Source: Parietaria judaica (lineage: Eukaryota; Streptophyta; Magnoliopsida; Rosales; Urticaceae). Taken from it: a stretch of DNA of 64,000 bases. The DNA lies in NCBI GenBank assembly GCA_954871525.1, contig OX940865.1, positions 23,420,420 through 23,484,419 on the forward strand, written 5' to 3'. Shown one piece after another: positions 11,363 through 22,119 of this stretch (position 1 is its first letter; each line of letters starts with the position of its first letter). The position numbers and the translations under genes were made by a program. The notes beneath the pieces were generated by a model that made no database searches, had not been told where the DNA came from, and was given only the letters and a program-made list of their open reading frames with translations.

Positions 11363-13540
11363 ATGGAACAACGTTCTGATCTTCTGATGGCACAAACCAA
11401 AGTCATGAATCTAGGCTACAGCTTCATAAATTCCGTGTCGTTGACATGGGCAGTGGAGCTTGGTGTAGCTGACGTCATCCACCTCCACGGCGGGCCGATG
11501 ACCGCCGCTCAGCTTGCTGCGGCTCTCCCGATCCACCAGTCGAAATCCCGCCATGTGGCGCGCTTCATGCGCCTCCTGGCCCACTCTGGCCTCTTTACCG
11601 TCGAGAGAGCGGCAAATGGATCAGGCGAGTGCGCCTACGCCCTGAACGACGTGTCGAGGCTCCTCCTGGCCGACAATCCTCTCAGCGTGTCACCTTCCGT
11701 GAGGGCCATCGCCATGCCGGGGCTGGTGGGGCCGTGGCGTTCCCTGGGTGTGTGGTTCCAGGGCGAGGCTGCAACGCCTTTTATCACCGAGCACGGGGTA
11801 GACTTCTGGGAGTACGCACGCGCTGACAACAAGCTTCTTGGCATTTTCGGTGACGCAATGGCTCGCGACAGCGAGCTCGTAGCAAGAGCGCTGGTGGGGA
11901 AGCCGGAGTTCAGGAAGGTTTTCGAGGGACTGGGGTCGCTGGTCGATGTCGGGGGCGGGTTCGGTACAGTGGCGAAGGTGGTGGCAGCGGAGTTTCCGGA
12001 AACTGAGTGTGTCGTTTTCGATCTGCCACACGTGGTGGCGGGTTTGGAAGGAAGCCACAACCTGAAGTTTGTTGGGGGCAGCATGTTTGAGGCTATCCCG
12101 CCTTGCGAGGCTGTGCTCTTGAAGGTACGCAGAATTTCAACATTTAATATCTATTAGTTCAGCATGCAGTGATAAAATAATTCAGAGATATTTCGCGCCA
12201 AAATATTCTTATTAGTTTTTTGGCATAAGTTTTTAATGATGATGTAATTTTTTTGACGTTAGTAATTTTTTTTTTCTTTCTAATTCTCTCGGTGAATTTT
12301 CATTTACTGACGTATGATTTGTCTACGTTTTTTATTTTGACCATGTTTATTTATTTTATTTTTTTTGTTGCAATTTGTATTATTTAAAAAAATTAAATTG
12401 TTGGTAATAATAAATAGTAAAAATAGAATTAAATACTGATAACCTACTGAAACATCATGTATGTGGACAAATTATACGTATCTAGCTACTAGAAAAATCA
12501 CGGTTGGGAGTTAATAATTTTTTTTTAATTACTTACGTCAAAAGTTTTTATATTATTTGATATATATGCCATTAAATAATTAGAAATATAAACAATACTT
12601 TTTGTATTATATCAACATTTTTTCAGCAAATTTTCCGTGAATATATAAATATTAAATAGACAAACAAAGAGATAGAACGAAATATTTTATTCGACTACAA
12701 TCAAAACTCTACTTTTCTGTTTGTTTATAATTATTTATATTCATACTCTTATATGATCGAACGACGAATACACTCAACTTATTTTGCTTTCTTATCGAAC
12801 ATTTTTTATTTCAATAATTTTTCCATAATATTTTTTTACATAATCTTTTATGAGAATAAATCCTACTAGTTCTAGCCCCGGGGTCCCGTGTTCGACAAAA
12901 AAAAAAAATCAAGGGCGTATTGCTCAATTAATTTTTCCGATACTAGATGTAGCTTTTTCACCAGGCAAAATTCTTAATAGTTAGGACTCTGTGCTAGTTA
13001 AAGGTCGAGTGGTCAAGAATTCAGTCTAACTTATACAGAGTTATTTTCCATATATCCCCGTCAACCTGCAATTTTTTTAGATTTTTAACTTTAATAAAAA
13101 AAAGAAGTTGTTTGACATTTTGACCAAACGATCGAGACTGAATTTAAAATTCAAATATCATTCATTGCAACAAAAAATTGAACAAACACACAAGTACCCT
13201 TTTGAAAACTAACATATTGCAAGATGTTGAGTAATTACAGTGGGTATTGCACGACTGGGCAGACGAGGAAAGCGTGAAGATTCTCGAGCAGTGCAAAAAG
13301 GCCATCACAAGCAAGAACGGGAAGGTGATAATCATAGACATGGTTATTGCAGAGAACAACAACGATGATCACGAATCGCTTGAAACTCAACTCTTCTTTG
13401 ACATGCAAATGATGGTTTTGGTGGACGGAAGAGAGAGGACTGAGAAGGAATGGTCGAAGCTGTTTTCTGATGCAGGCTTTAGCAGCTATAACATCACTCA
13501 TGGCTTGGGAATAAGGTCTATTATTGAAGTTTATTCTTAA
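11363..13540 (+). CDS. Class II O-methyltransferase, gene B (COMT/flavonoid type)
   Basis: Exons 11363-12124 and 13241-13540, intron 12125-13240 (GTACGC...TTACAG), phase 0; 353 aa, the usual length. Such enzymes move a methyl group from S-adenosylmethionine to a phenolic hydroxyl in the cytosol; closest in feel to flavonoid/isoflavonoid/resveratrol OMTs, but the substrate cannot be read from sequence. Residues 15-80 form the dimerisation region. [10 protein letters not shown] (193-202) is the SAM loop, FDLPHV is at 219-224, Lys254 ends exon 1, and the catalytic His is His258 (WVLHDW). Odd point: the usual GGDMF motif reads GGSMF (238-242), losing an Asp that contacts SAM in studied COMTs. Genes C and D keep Asp. 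Unlike C and D it has no intron after codon 117. A second terminal exon follows at 14215. Confidence 0.9.
12125..13240 (+). other. Intron of methyltransferase gene B
   Basis: 1116-bp AT-rich intron. At 12870-12897 a tRNA B-box-like GTCCCGTGTTCGA is followed by an A-run, and 13000-13020 has an A-box-like AGGTCGAGTGGTCAAG, so a worn SINE fragment is possible. Confidence 0.5.
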
Positions 13541-14214
13541 ATTTTTTCATATTAAGATGGTTATGTTTTATGTTTTATGTGATATGGGAAGTTGTAACAA
13601 ATTGCCATGTCCAAGAGTATAAAAAGATAGTCAAAACTAGATGGTTTGTGGCAATGTTCGTGTTATATGTATAATCTAGACGTGTTTTTTTTTTAGTTAA
13701 AGATGGAGGCCCGAAATCTCGTTAAGTTAACTCGAATCCCAAATAGGTTGGCACCCAAGGAACACAAAGTAAGAATCGGGGTTCGGATTAATATGAATAT
13801 ATATTTACTAAATGTATTTACAATTACATATTTATGTATAAATTTACATTGAGTAATTGAAATTTTAGTTATGATTATATTTTACAAAAATTTCTTTAAA
13901 GCCTTGACATTAGAAAACTTTTCACAGTTACAACACTCGAACGTAAAGCGACAATAGGAAACGAACTAAAAAAATCACAACATTTTTGCTCTGCTTGTGC
14001 TTGGACGTGTGATCCGCCGAGTATAGTACATTTTCCGTAACCTTGCTTCTACATCCTTAACACTTGGGCTCGTGACTTGTTGGATTCCCGATGATGATTC
14101 ATTGCAATTACGTTATAGAGCAATAAATATACATAAAATACTGTATATATATATATATACATTATAAATACTTATTATTATACTAACATATTGCAAGATG
14201 TTGAGTAATTACAG

Positions 14215-14514
14215 TGGGTATTGCACGACTGGGCAGACGAGGAAAGCGTGAAGATTCTCGAGCAGTGCAAAAAGACCATCACAAGCAAGAACGGGAAGGT
14301 GAAAATCATAGACATGGTTATTGCAGGGAACAATGACGATGATTATGAATCGCTTGAAACTCAACTCTTCTTTGACATGCAAATGATGGTTTTGGTGGAT
14401 GGAAGAGAGAGGAGTGAGAAGGAATGGTCGAAGTTGTTTTTTGATGCAGGCTTTAGCAGCTATAACATCACTCGTGGCTTGAGAATAAGGTCTATTATTG
14501 AAGTTTATCCTTAA
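14215..14514 (+). pseudogene. Second copy of the gene B terminal exon (B')
   Basis: 99 codons, intact acceptor (GTAATTACAG), same phase and own stop. It encodes the same HDW...IIEVYP segment as 13241-13540 with scattered changes (for example THGLGIRS becomes TRGLRIRS). The duplicated block starts about 35 bp upstream of the acceptor (ACTAACATATTGC) and runs into the 3' flank. Because the phase matches the single donor at 12125, it could serve as an alternative last exon of gene B; it may equally be a dead copy. The 674 bp between the two exons hold only the first exon's 3' region and AT-rich DNA. Confidence 0.8.
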
Positions 14515-14984
14515 CTTTTTGTTTTCATGTTCACATATTATAACTTGCATAATAAAATATGTGGAGTTTTTACTTGTTAAGATCGTTTTGTGCCTATGAA
14601 GATGTCGCAATGACAAATTGCCTTGTCCAAAAGAGTCAAAATAAGATAGTCAAAGTCAAAGCTTGATGAGATTTAATCTGGCGATGTTTGTGCTATATGT
14701 ATTATTTAGACGTGCTTGATATTGTACTTTTCGATTCACGATTCATATTGTTGGTCGACGGTTAATTAACCTATCAAGTTGAAAAGATACCCCCAAAAAA
14801 CACAAAACAAAAAAAGGTTAAATAATATTTTAGAGCCCCAAGAGATAGAGTAATTTTGGGCTCCTAGTCAAATTGCAAAAGTAATAAAATATGTATACAA
14901 AAGTAATACTTTTGTACCTACCTTGGCTTTTTTAGATACATAAGTACTAATAAATATGTAAAGTCGAGTTTTTGGACTATATCT

Positions 14985-15177
14985 ATTTTTTACTACATTG
15001 ATCACCGGCATTTTTACGAAAAAGGCCGCTAAAATACTCTTTCACCAGCGCAAATGTAATGCCGATAAAGAGCATGGGTTTTGCCGGCTCATATCACAAT
15101 AACGCCTGCAAAAGCGTAAGATTTGCCGGCAATTTTAAGAAAAACACCGGCAAAAACCTAATTTCTTGTAGTTGTAA
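14985..15177. mobile_element. Small CACTA-like MITE (about 190 bp)
   Basis: The right end read on the - strand is ACTACAAGAAATTAGG, the CACTA signature. Several CCGGC(A/T)TTTT subterminal motifs in opposite orientations occur (15006, 15076, 15124, 15150). The left end (ACTACATTGATCACCGGC) is worn. The target duplication was not resolved. Confidence 0.5.
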
Positions 15178-15850
15178 TAGCCACGTGCAAATGAGATTGC
15201 ATTTTGGGGGGGCTCAGAGAGGTTTTAATGAGACCTATTATTTCTCACATTATTTCTCACATAATTTTTACACTTATATTATTTGAAATTTGAAATTTAA
15301 ACTTGTTAAAACCGTAGGCAAAAAAGTATACTTTGAATTTAAACTCGTTAAAACCGTAATAGTATTCAATTTACTTTTTTTAAAAATGACTAAAACGCAA
15401 TAAACAAAATTGTTCAAAAAAAAAAAGACCCGGAGCCGGATTAATCCGCATCTACCATTTGGCAGCGCCACCCGCCATAACACTCTTGCTCCGGTTAAAT
15501 AATAAAAAAATTGTAGGTGTCAGAGCTCCGGCATTTCCTACATTCGCGGGACTAGAATCACCTCTAGGGTGGGTTCAAAACCAAAAAAAAAAAAGAAAAA
15601 AAAATCTTCGTATTATTATCTTGTAATTTTATTTTTAGTGAAGTTTTTATTTTTTCTAAAATTTAACTCAATCTCTTTTAATATATACTAAATTTCAAAT
15701 ATAAACCCCCTTGAATGTAATTTGAGAAAAAAATAATTTCAGCTCCCGATTGTAGATCTCAGTGTAAAGCCTTATATATGACTACTATATTTAATATACA
15801 ATAATATTGACGATTATAAAACTTATCTCGCATTGAATTGATAGATAATA
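15178..15850. other. AT-rich stretch, nothing recognised
   Basis: No coding potential or clear element. Short homopolymer A runs. Confidence 0.4.
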
Positions 15851-15851
15851 T

Positions 15852-16030
15852 GGGCACCATGCCGATCACTCATTGAAAATCACATATATCCATTTCTCTA
15901 GGAATATATATATATATATATATATATATGGGCACCATGCCGATCACTCATTGAAAATCACATATATATATATATATATATATATGGGCACCATGCCGAT
16001 CACTCATTGAAAATCACATATATCCATTTC
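15852..16030. repeat. Three direct copies of a ~37-bp unit separated by (AT)n
   Basis: The unit beginning GGGCACCATGCCGATCACTC occurs at 15852, 15930 and 15986, practically unchanged, with (AT) runs between copies. Copies 1 and 3 also share the following CCATTTC segment. Confidence 0.9.
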
Positions 16031-16137
16031 CCTCATATCTAGGAATATATATATATGAAATAAATCTAAAAATCTTATAATTTAATCACAAATTTTTTTA
16101 TTTTTTATTTTAATACAAAAATCGTTGGTGGTTATTA

Positions 16138-16492
16138 TAGAGGTGCAAGTCACGACGCGTGGGAGGCTCTCGCGACGAATCGCGACGTGTATGGGGTGTT
16201 TCGCGATTAATCGCGACGTCATGGTGGGAATCGCGACACGTGGTGGAAATCGCGACGTGGGAGGCGTGATGCGCGTGAATTGCTCTCGCCCAATGGCATG
16301 ACGACACGTCACGCTCCGAGGGTGGTGAACTTTTTGTGTTTGTTTGTGGCAATAATAACCATTTTCACCCGAAATTTATTACTCAACAACAATTACTACA
16401 CACTTTACTCGAATTTCAACCCTAAAATTTTAAATTTCAAAACTTTTTCACCCACTATGCACTATCCCCTCACAATTATTCACCCACTTCAC
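16138..16492 (+). mobile_element. Left end of an older hAT-like element (host of two later insertions)
   Basis: Begins TAGAGGTGCAAGTCACGACG, close to the left end of the complete hAT at 16493 (TAGAGCCGCAACTCACGACG), and carries the same CGCGAC-rich subterminal motifs. It is interrupted by the hAT at 16493 and the LTR retrotransposon at 17168. The sequence resumes at 22724 with a TATA box and a broken ORF. No matching right end was found, so the element seems truncated near 23.3 kb. Confidence 0.5.
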
Positions 16493-17115
16493 TAGAGCCG
16501 CAACTCACGACGTCGCGACGCATCGCGACCTAATCGTGAAAAATCGCGACTGTTCACGTCGCGACGCGTCGCGACTCGTGCAGTCGCGATGGGTCGCGAT
16601 TTTGTCGCGACTCGTTGGGCGATGTTTGCGGCATATGTACCTGTTTTCTTGAAATGTTTATTTTAGTACTTTTTACCCGAATTTAATTACAAGAGTTTAT
16701 TAATTATTTCAAAATTATATTTAAGTATGTTAATTATTTAAAATTATTATCTATAATTTATTTTTTTCAAAATTATTATTTAAGTATGTTATAATTTATT
16801 TCTTTGTAAGATATTAATAATCTTAATTTTTATTATTAATTTTTAATTTGTAACATATGTTAATAAATATTAGTTTGTAACATATTAATAATTTTAACAA
16901 ATTTAATTAACATGTAATAAATTTCGGGTGAAAAAATGTGTTATTTATGCCACAAAAAAACAAAATCACGGGAATCCCCAATCCGAGGATCGCGACTTTT
17001 GCCACAAGTCGCGACAAATCGCGACTTTTACCGCAAAATCGCGACGCATCGCGATTCCCAGAAAAAGTCGCGAGGAGTCGCGACTTGTGGCAAAGCATCG
17101 CGAGCCCCAGCTCTA
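16493..17115. mobile_element. Non-autonomous hAT element, 623 bp, nested
   Basis: Ends TAGAGCCGC... and ...CAGCTCTA with a perfect 8-bp duplication CACTTCAC (16485-16492, 17116-17123). Both subterminal regions are crowded with TCGCGAC motifs in both orientations, and the middle is AT-rich. It lies inside the left part of a related element. Confidence 0.9.
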
Positions 17116-17167
17116 CACTTCACCCACCATAATAATTATTCAACCACCCCACTCTCTCCTCAAACAC

Positions 17168-17771
17168 TGTAGAGGGCGATTTTCACCACCTTGCAGTCAC
17201 AAGGAAAACCGTAAAGAACGCAATAAAATATATACACGATTATTCCCTGATTTATTTATCCCGATAGGACTCGGTTTTTCCCGTTTATTAGCTTGGACAA
17301 TCGAAGAATAATGATAAGGATATGATTTGATGCCGCACCACGCCGTTCTCGACGAGGCTGCCTACGTACCCGGCGAACCAGGATCAGGTCATCACGTAGT
17401 TCAATGGGTTTTGGCTTGATGAGCTCCTTCTTCTTCTTCTCTGTTTCGTTGGTTTTCTTCTCTTTTTCTCTTCTCTTCTTTCTCATCTCTTTCTTTCTTC
17501 TCTTCTTGGCTGAATGTCTCTCGGCTGATTTTCTTGGATCCCCTCTTAATGAGGTTTCTTTTATTATTTATAGGGTTAGGGTTGATTGAGCCTTTTCACT
17601 TTGGGCTTTTCTGCGAATTGGGCCTTTCTTCATGAGTTAAGCCTTTCCTCACAAACTGGGCTTTTATGTTGACTACGGTCAACATATTTCTTGCCTCTAT
17701 TCGACGTCGTTTTTGGGCCGTAATGGCACGCCTTATGTTAAGGATGGATTTGACGAAATCTGACATCAACA
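17168..17771 (-). repeat. 3' LTR (element in minus orientation)
   Basis: Starts TGTAGAGGG, ends CATCAACA on the + strand. Contains CT-rich stretch and TTCTT repeats. Confidence 0.92.
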
Positions 17772-18329
17772 GTTAGTCCCCCATTTTATCAAGTGTGAAA
17801 CACTTGGTAAAATGTAGAGAAAAACTTCATTACTTCCGATCTGAATCGACGCTCCTAATGATAGGAATCCTCGATCATGTTGTCGCCCGGTGGTGCTCTC
17901 CGGTAATAATACCCATAGTATGTGATAACGTGGCTAGGAGTCGTCGGGTAGGAGCTTTGACTTTACGATATCGGCGATGAGAGGGTTGACAACTCTCTCG
18001 GGTAGCCGATGGTCTCGCCAATGTTTAGCGGTGTTTGACTTCTCACGAGCTCAACGAGGTAGGCTTCTACGGATTCCTTGAACGAAGGGAATGGGATTAC
18101 TACTTGGACCGATGCCACTTTCTCCGTAGATCCTTGCTATGAACTCGGCCCTCGTGATATGCGATGAGCCTGTCGACTTCAATGGAGATGATGGTTTTAA
18201 GGGAGCAGCGTGAACGCTCCAATAGTGTGAACTCGACTTGGGAGTGTGAAAAAGAGTTGGTGTGGTAAATGACTTCTAGGGGCAGAGACTGTTGCGCTTA
18301 TCGATGCGGTATTTGACTCCTCGATCCCT

Positions 18330-18785
18330 GTGTCATCAGAGGAAGCGTACTTCTCTTGGTGCGAGCTCTTCTCGTCGTTCGTCGGAACAGCTCCTTGTCG
18401 TCGCCACGTCGTAGATTTCGTCATTCTTTCTTTCATTACTATCCATTTATTTTCAAATTCCTCCTCGCAGGTTGATGAGACTTGTCACGATTCTTGTCTG
18501 TTGAGATACCCTGAGGGCGTGCTAGCCTCGTTTCTTAATGAGAGCGATGGGCACTTTGTCATCATCGAAGATTTCTTGAAAAATCTGATAAGGCGTACCG
18601 TCGCCGCGCTCTCCGAGGATTCGGACGATGAGGCTCTCCCAGCTTCTTCGGGCATTCTGCTCGAGTTAATGAGACGAGACCCCGAGCATTATGCCGCGGT
18701 GGAGAGGCTTCTTATGGATGTCCTGGTTGAGAGCGTGGATTTCGTCATAGAGCAAGTTGCCGACAAAGTTGTTCGGGATGATTGA
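18330..18785 (+). CDS. Antisense ORF of the LTR element, acidic protein of unknown function
   Basis: Open frame of 151 codons on the strand opposite the element's transcript, near its 3' LTR. It has no ATG at its start; a CTCGCAG acceptor at 18473 suggests the coding part may begin at 18474 as a spliced exon, giving roughly 100 residues (ESDGHFVIIEDF ... LLELMRRDPEHY ... VESVDFVIEQVADKV). Acidic and helix-prone. Antisense ORFs between integrase and 3' LTR are known in Tat-lineage gypsy elements (Ogre, Grande), which fits the primer-binding site. Coding status is inferred only; I recognise no domain. Confidence 0.35.
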   Translation: MSSEEAYFSWCELFSSFVGTAPCRRHVVDFVILSFITIHLFSNSSSQVDETCHDSCLLRYPEGVLASFLNESDGHFVIIEDFLKNLIRRTVAALSEDSDDEALPASSGILLELMRRDPEHYAAVERLLMDVLVESVDFVIEQVADKVVRDD

Positions 18786-18841
18786 CCTTCCTCTATTTCC
18801 TTTTGTAAATTATTCTGTGGCTGCAATGTATCAATCAGGAT

Positions 18842-20235
18842 TTGCGCCGGAGCGGCTTTGTAGTTTGCCGGGGTATGCGCCGTAGCGTGTTACGTACCGG
18901 GCTTTGTGCGCCGGAGCGGCTTTGTAGTTCGCCTGGGTATGCGCTGTAGCGTCTTACGTACCGGGCTTTGTGCGCCAGGGCGGCTTTGTAGTTTGCCGGG
19001 GTATGCGCTATAGCGTCTTACGTACCGGGCTTTGTGCGCCGGAGCGGCTTGTTATTTTCTTTGATTTGTCGGCGATGAGCTTGTCGGTATGCACCGGGCT
19101 CTGTCGCGATGAAGTGCTTGGCACTGATTTGTCGGCGATGAGCTTGTCGGTATGCACCGGGCTCTGTCGCGATGTATCGATCGGAATTTGCGCCGGAGCG
19201 GCTTTGTATTTTCTTTGATTTGTCGGCGATGAAGTGCTTGGCACTGATTTGTCGGCGATGAGCTTGTCGGTATGCACCGGGCTCTGTCGCGATGTATCGA
19301 TCAGAATTTGCGCCGGAGCGGCTTTGTATTTTCTTTGATTTGTCGGCGATGAGCTTGTCGGTATGCACCGGGCTCTGTCGCGATGAAGTGCTTGGCACTG
19401 ATTTGTCGGCGATGAGCTTGTCGGTATGCACCGGGCTCTGTCGCGATGTATCGATCGGAATTTGCGCCGGAGCGGCTTTGTATTTTCTTTGATTTGTCGG
19501 CGATGAGCTTGTCGGTATGCACCGGGCTCTGTCGCGATGAAGTGCTTGGCACTGATTTGTCGGCGATGAGCTTGTCGGTATGCACCGGGCTCTGTCGCGA
19601 TGTATCGATCGGAATTTGCGCCGGAGCGGCTTTGTATTTTCTTTGATTTGTCGGCGATGAGCTTGTCGGTATGCACCGGGCTCTGTCGCGATGAAGTGCT
19701 TGGCACTGATTTGTCGGCGATGAGCTTGTCGGTATGCACCGGGCTCTGTCGCGATGTATCGATCGGAATTTGCGCCGGAGCGGCTTTGTATTTTCTTTGA
19801 TTTGTCGGCGATGAGCTTGTCGGTATGCACCGGGCTCTGTCGCGATGAAGTGCTTGGCACTGATTTGTCGGCGATGAGCTTGTCGGTATGCACCGGGCTC
19901 TGTCGCGATGAAGTGCTTGGCACTGATTTGTCGGTGATGAGCTTGTCGGTATGCACCGGGCTCTGTCGCGATGTATCGATCAGAATTTGCGCCGGAGCGG
20001 CTTTGTATTTTCTTTGATTTGTCGGCGATGAGCTTGTCGGTATGCACCGGGCTCTGTCGCGATGAAGTGCTTGGCACTGATTTGTCGGCGATGAGCTTGT
20101 CGGTATGCACCGGGCTCTGTCGCGATGAAGTGCTTGGCACTGATTTGTCGGCGATGAGCTTGTCGGTATGCACCGGGCTCTGTCGCGATGTATCGATCGG
20201 AATTCGCGCCGGAGCGGCTTATGTACCCAGCTGTG
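18842..20235. repeat. Higher-order tandem repeat array (63-, 154- and 217-bp units)
   Basis: Left part: three copies of a ~63-bp unit containing GCCGGAGCGGCTTTGTAG. From about 19050 two alternating blocks follow: one with TGTCGGCGATGAGCTTGTCG (63-bp period when repeated) and one with ATGTATCGATC. ATGTATCGATC marks occur at 19292, 19446, 19600, 19754, 19971 and 20188, i.e. spacings of 154, 154, 154, 217 and 217. Copies are nearly identical. Confidence 0.92.
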
Positions 20236-20559
20236 CGCCGGAGCGGCTTTGTTTGGTATATCAAGCATTTTCGCCGTTTTGGGCTTGGTCGGTACCCTAA
20301 ATGTATACATATGTTTTCTCGGCACTCTCGCCGGTTTCTTTATAAATTTGTAGATATATGTATATTGTTACCTTTTTTGCGATGAGGTCAGCCAACTTCG
20401 TCGCCGATTTTGCGCCTTGGTTAGGATAAACCTCGTCGTGTCCGCATCAAACTTCGGTTTTATGAGGGTCGTCATCGTCGAGCGCGTCTCAATCAGATCT
20501 CCTCGAAATGTTGGTAATGGCGTCTTCGTTGATGATTTCCCGGTGGAGGCGAGCTTTCT

Positions 20560-21515
20560 TTGATGACGAGCTGTCTGGTGACGAGCTCTTTTTGGTGACG
20601 ATCTTCTATTGGTGATGAGCTCCTCCAGCTCCCCCTTGATGAGCTCCTCGAGGTCTTCTCTGTGATGAGGTCCTCGAGGTCTTCTCTGTGATGAGCTCCT
20701 CGAGCTCTTCTCCTTCGTGATGAGCTCTTCGGGATGAGCTCTTCGAGATGAGCTCCTCGAGCTGAGCTCTTCGAGATAGGCTCTTCGAGATGAGCTCTTC
20801 GAGATGAGCTCCTCGAGCTTTCCTCTTCGTGATGAGCTCTTCGAGCTCCTCCCTCCTTGTGACAAGCTCTTCGTGATGAGCTCTTCGAGCCTCCCTCTTC
20901 GTGATGAGCTCTTCGTGATGAGCTCCTCGAGCTGAGCTCTTCGAGATAAGCTCTTCGTGATGAGCTCTTCGAGATGAGCTCCTCGAGCTTTCCTCTTCGT
21001 GATGAGCTCTTCGAGCTCCTCCCTCCTTGATAAGCTCTTCGAGCTTTCCTCTTCGTGACAAGCTCTTCGTGATGAGCTCTTCGAGATGAGCTCCTCGAGC
21101 TGAGCTCTTCGAGATAGGCTCTTCGAGATGAGCTCTTCGAGATGAGCTCCTCGAGCTTTCCTCTTCGTGATGAGCTCTTCGAGCTCCTCCCTCCTTGTGA
21201 CAAGCTCTTCATGATGAGCTCTTCGTGATGAGCTCTTCGAGCTTTCCTCTCTCCTTGTGACAAGCTCTTCGTGATGAGCTCTTCGAGCTTCCCTCTTCGT
21301 GATGAGCTCTTCGTGATGAGCTCTTCGAGATGAGCTCCTCGAGCTGAGCTCTTCGAGATAAGCTCTTCGTGATGAGCTCTTCGAGATGAGCTCCTCGAGC
21401 TTTCCTCTTCGTGATGAGCTCTTCGAGCTCCTCCCTCCTTGATAAGCTCTTCGAGCTTCCCTCTTCGTGACAAGCTCTTCGTGATGAGCTCTTCGAGATG
21501 CGCTCTTTAAACATC
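20560..21515. repeat. GAGCTC/CTCGAG-rich low-complexity array
   Basis: About 950 bp composed of short units such as GATGAGCTCTTCGAGATGAG and GAGCTCCTCGAGCTTTCC, combined in larger blocks of roughly 300 bp (compare 20700, 21060 and 21300). All three minus frames are open and read as Glu/Ser/Arg-rich repeats; no real protein is implied. Confidence 0.9.
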
Positions 21516-21524
21516 TGTAACTTT

Positions 21525-21960
21525 CTCCTCGAGCGTTCGTTTTAAGCAAATGACCTATCAAATCGAAGCTAAAGACATAATCTTTGAGAAAAACTAGAAA
21601 TCATGTTTAGTTGATAAATATAAACGAGAATATGGTCTGAGGAGCGACGGGCGACGAGCAGGCGTCTGACGAAGCCATCGCTCTCGGCGACCAATCTTCC
21701 GGCGTCCATAACTTTTTCCTCGAGCGTCTGATAGGGGCGAACGACCCGTCAAATCGAAGCTAAAGACATAATCTTTGAGAAAAATTAGAAATCATGTTTA
21801 TATGATAAGTAACGACGGGGATATGGTCCAAAGAGTGACGGGCGACGATCAGGCGTTTTACGAAGCCGTCGTCCTCGGTGACCAATCTTCCGATGTTCAT
21901 AACTTATGCCTCGAGCATCCGATAGAGGCGAATGACCCGGCGAATCGACGATCAAGGCAA
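21525..21960. repeat. Two tandem ~195-bp copies near the 5' end of the LTR element
   Basis: The segment with CGAAGCTAAAGACATAATC followed by ACGGGCGACGA and CCAATCTTCC occurs at about 21560-21735 and again at 21755-21950, some 85-90% alike by eye. The rest to 22100 is leader sequence without an ORF. Confidence 0.8.
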
Positions 21961-22119
21961 GGCCTGTAAGAAAACGCTAAAAACAAAACACAATTTTATT
22001 TATCAAAGGTAAGGACGAGATCAGCGCTCGGTGCTGTCGTTATCGTCATCAGTCGTCTTCTCTTCGAGTTCCTGGCTGTGAGTTAGAGAAAAACTAAGCC
22101 CCCTCGGTGGGCGCCAAAC

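Noticed and set aside
11635..12084. Minus-strand frames of 122-149 codons
   Set aside because: Shadows of methyltransferase B exon 1.
15852..16030. CRISPR-like spacing of a 37-bp repeat
   Set aside because: Spacers are (AT)n, only three copies, and the genome is that of a plant.
19018..20325. 435-codon minus-strand open frame across the tandem array, plus similar frames in the other phases
   Set aside because: All minus frames are open because the repeat lacks stops on that strand. 154-bp units shift the frame each time, so no stable protein is implied.
20368..21561. 397-codon minus frame rich in Glu, Ser and Arg
   Set aside because: Product of the GAGCTC/CTCGAG low-complexity array; open in every minus frame.
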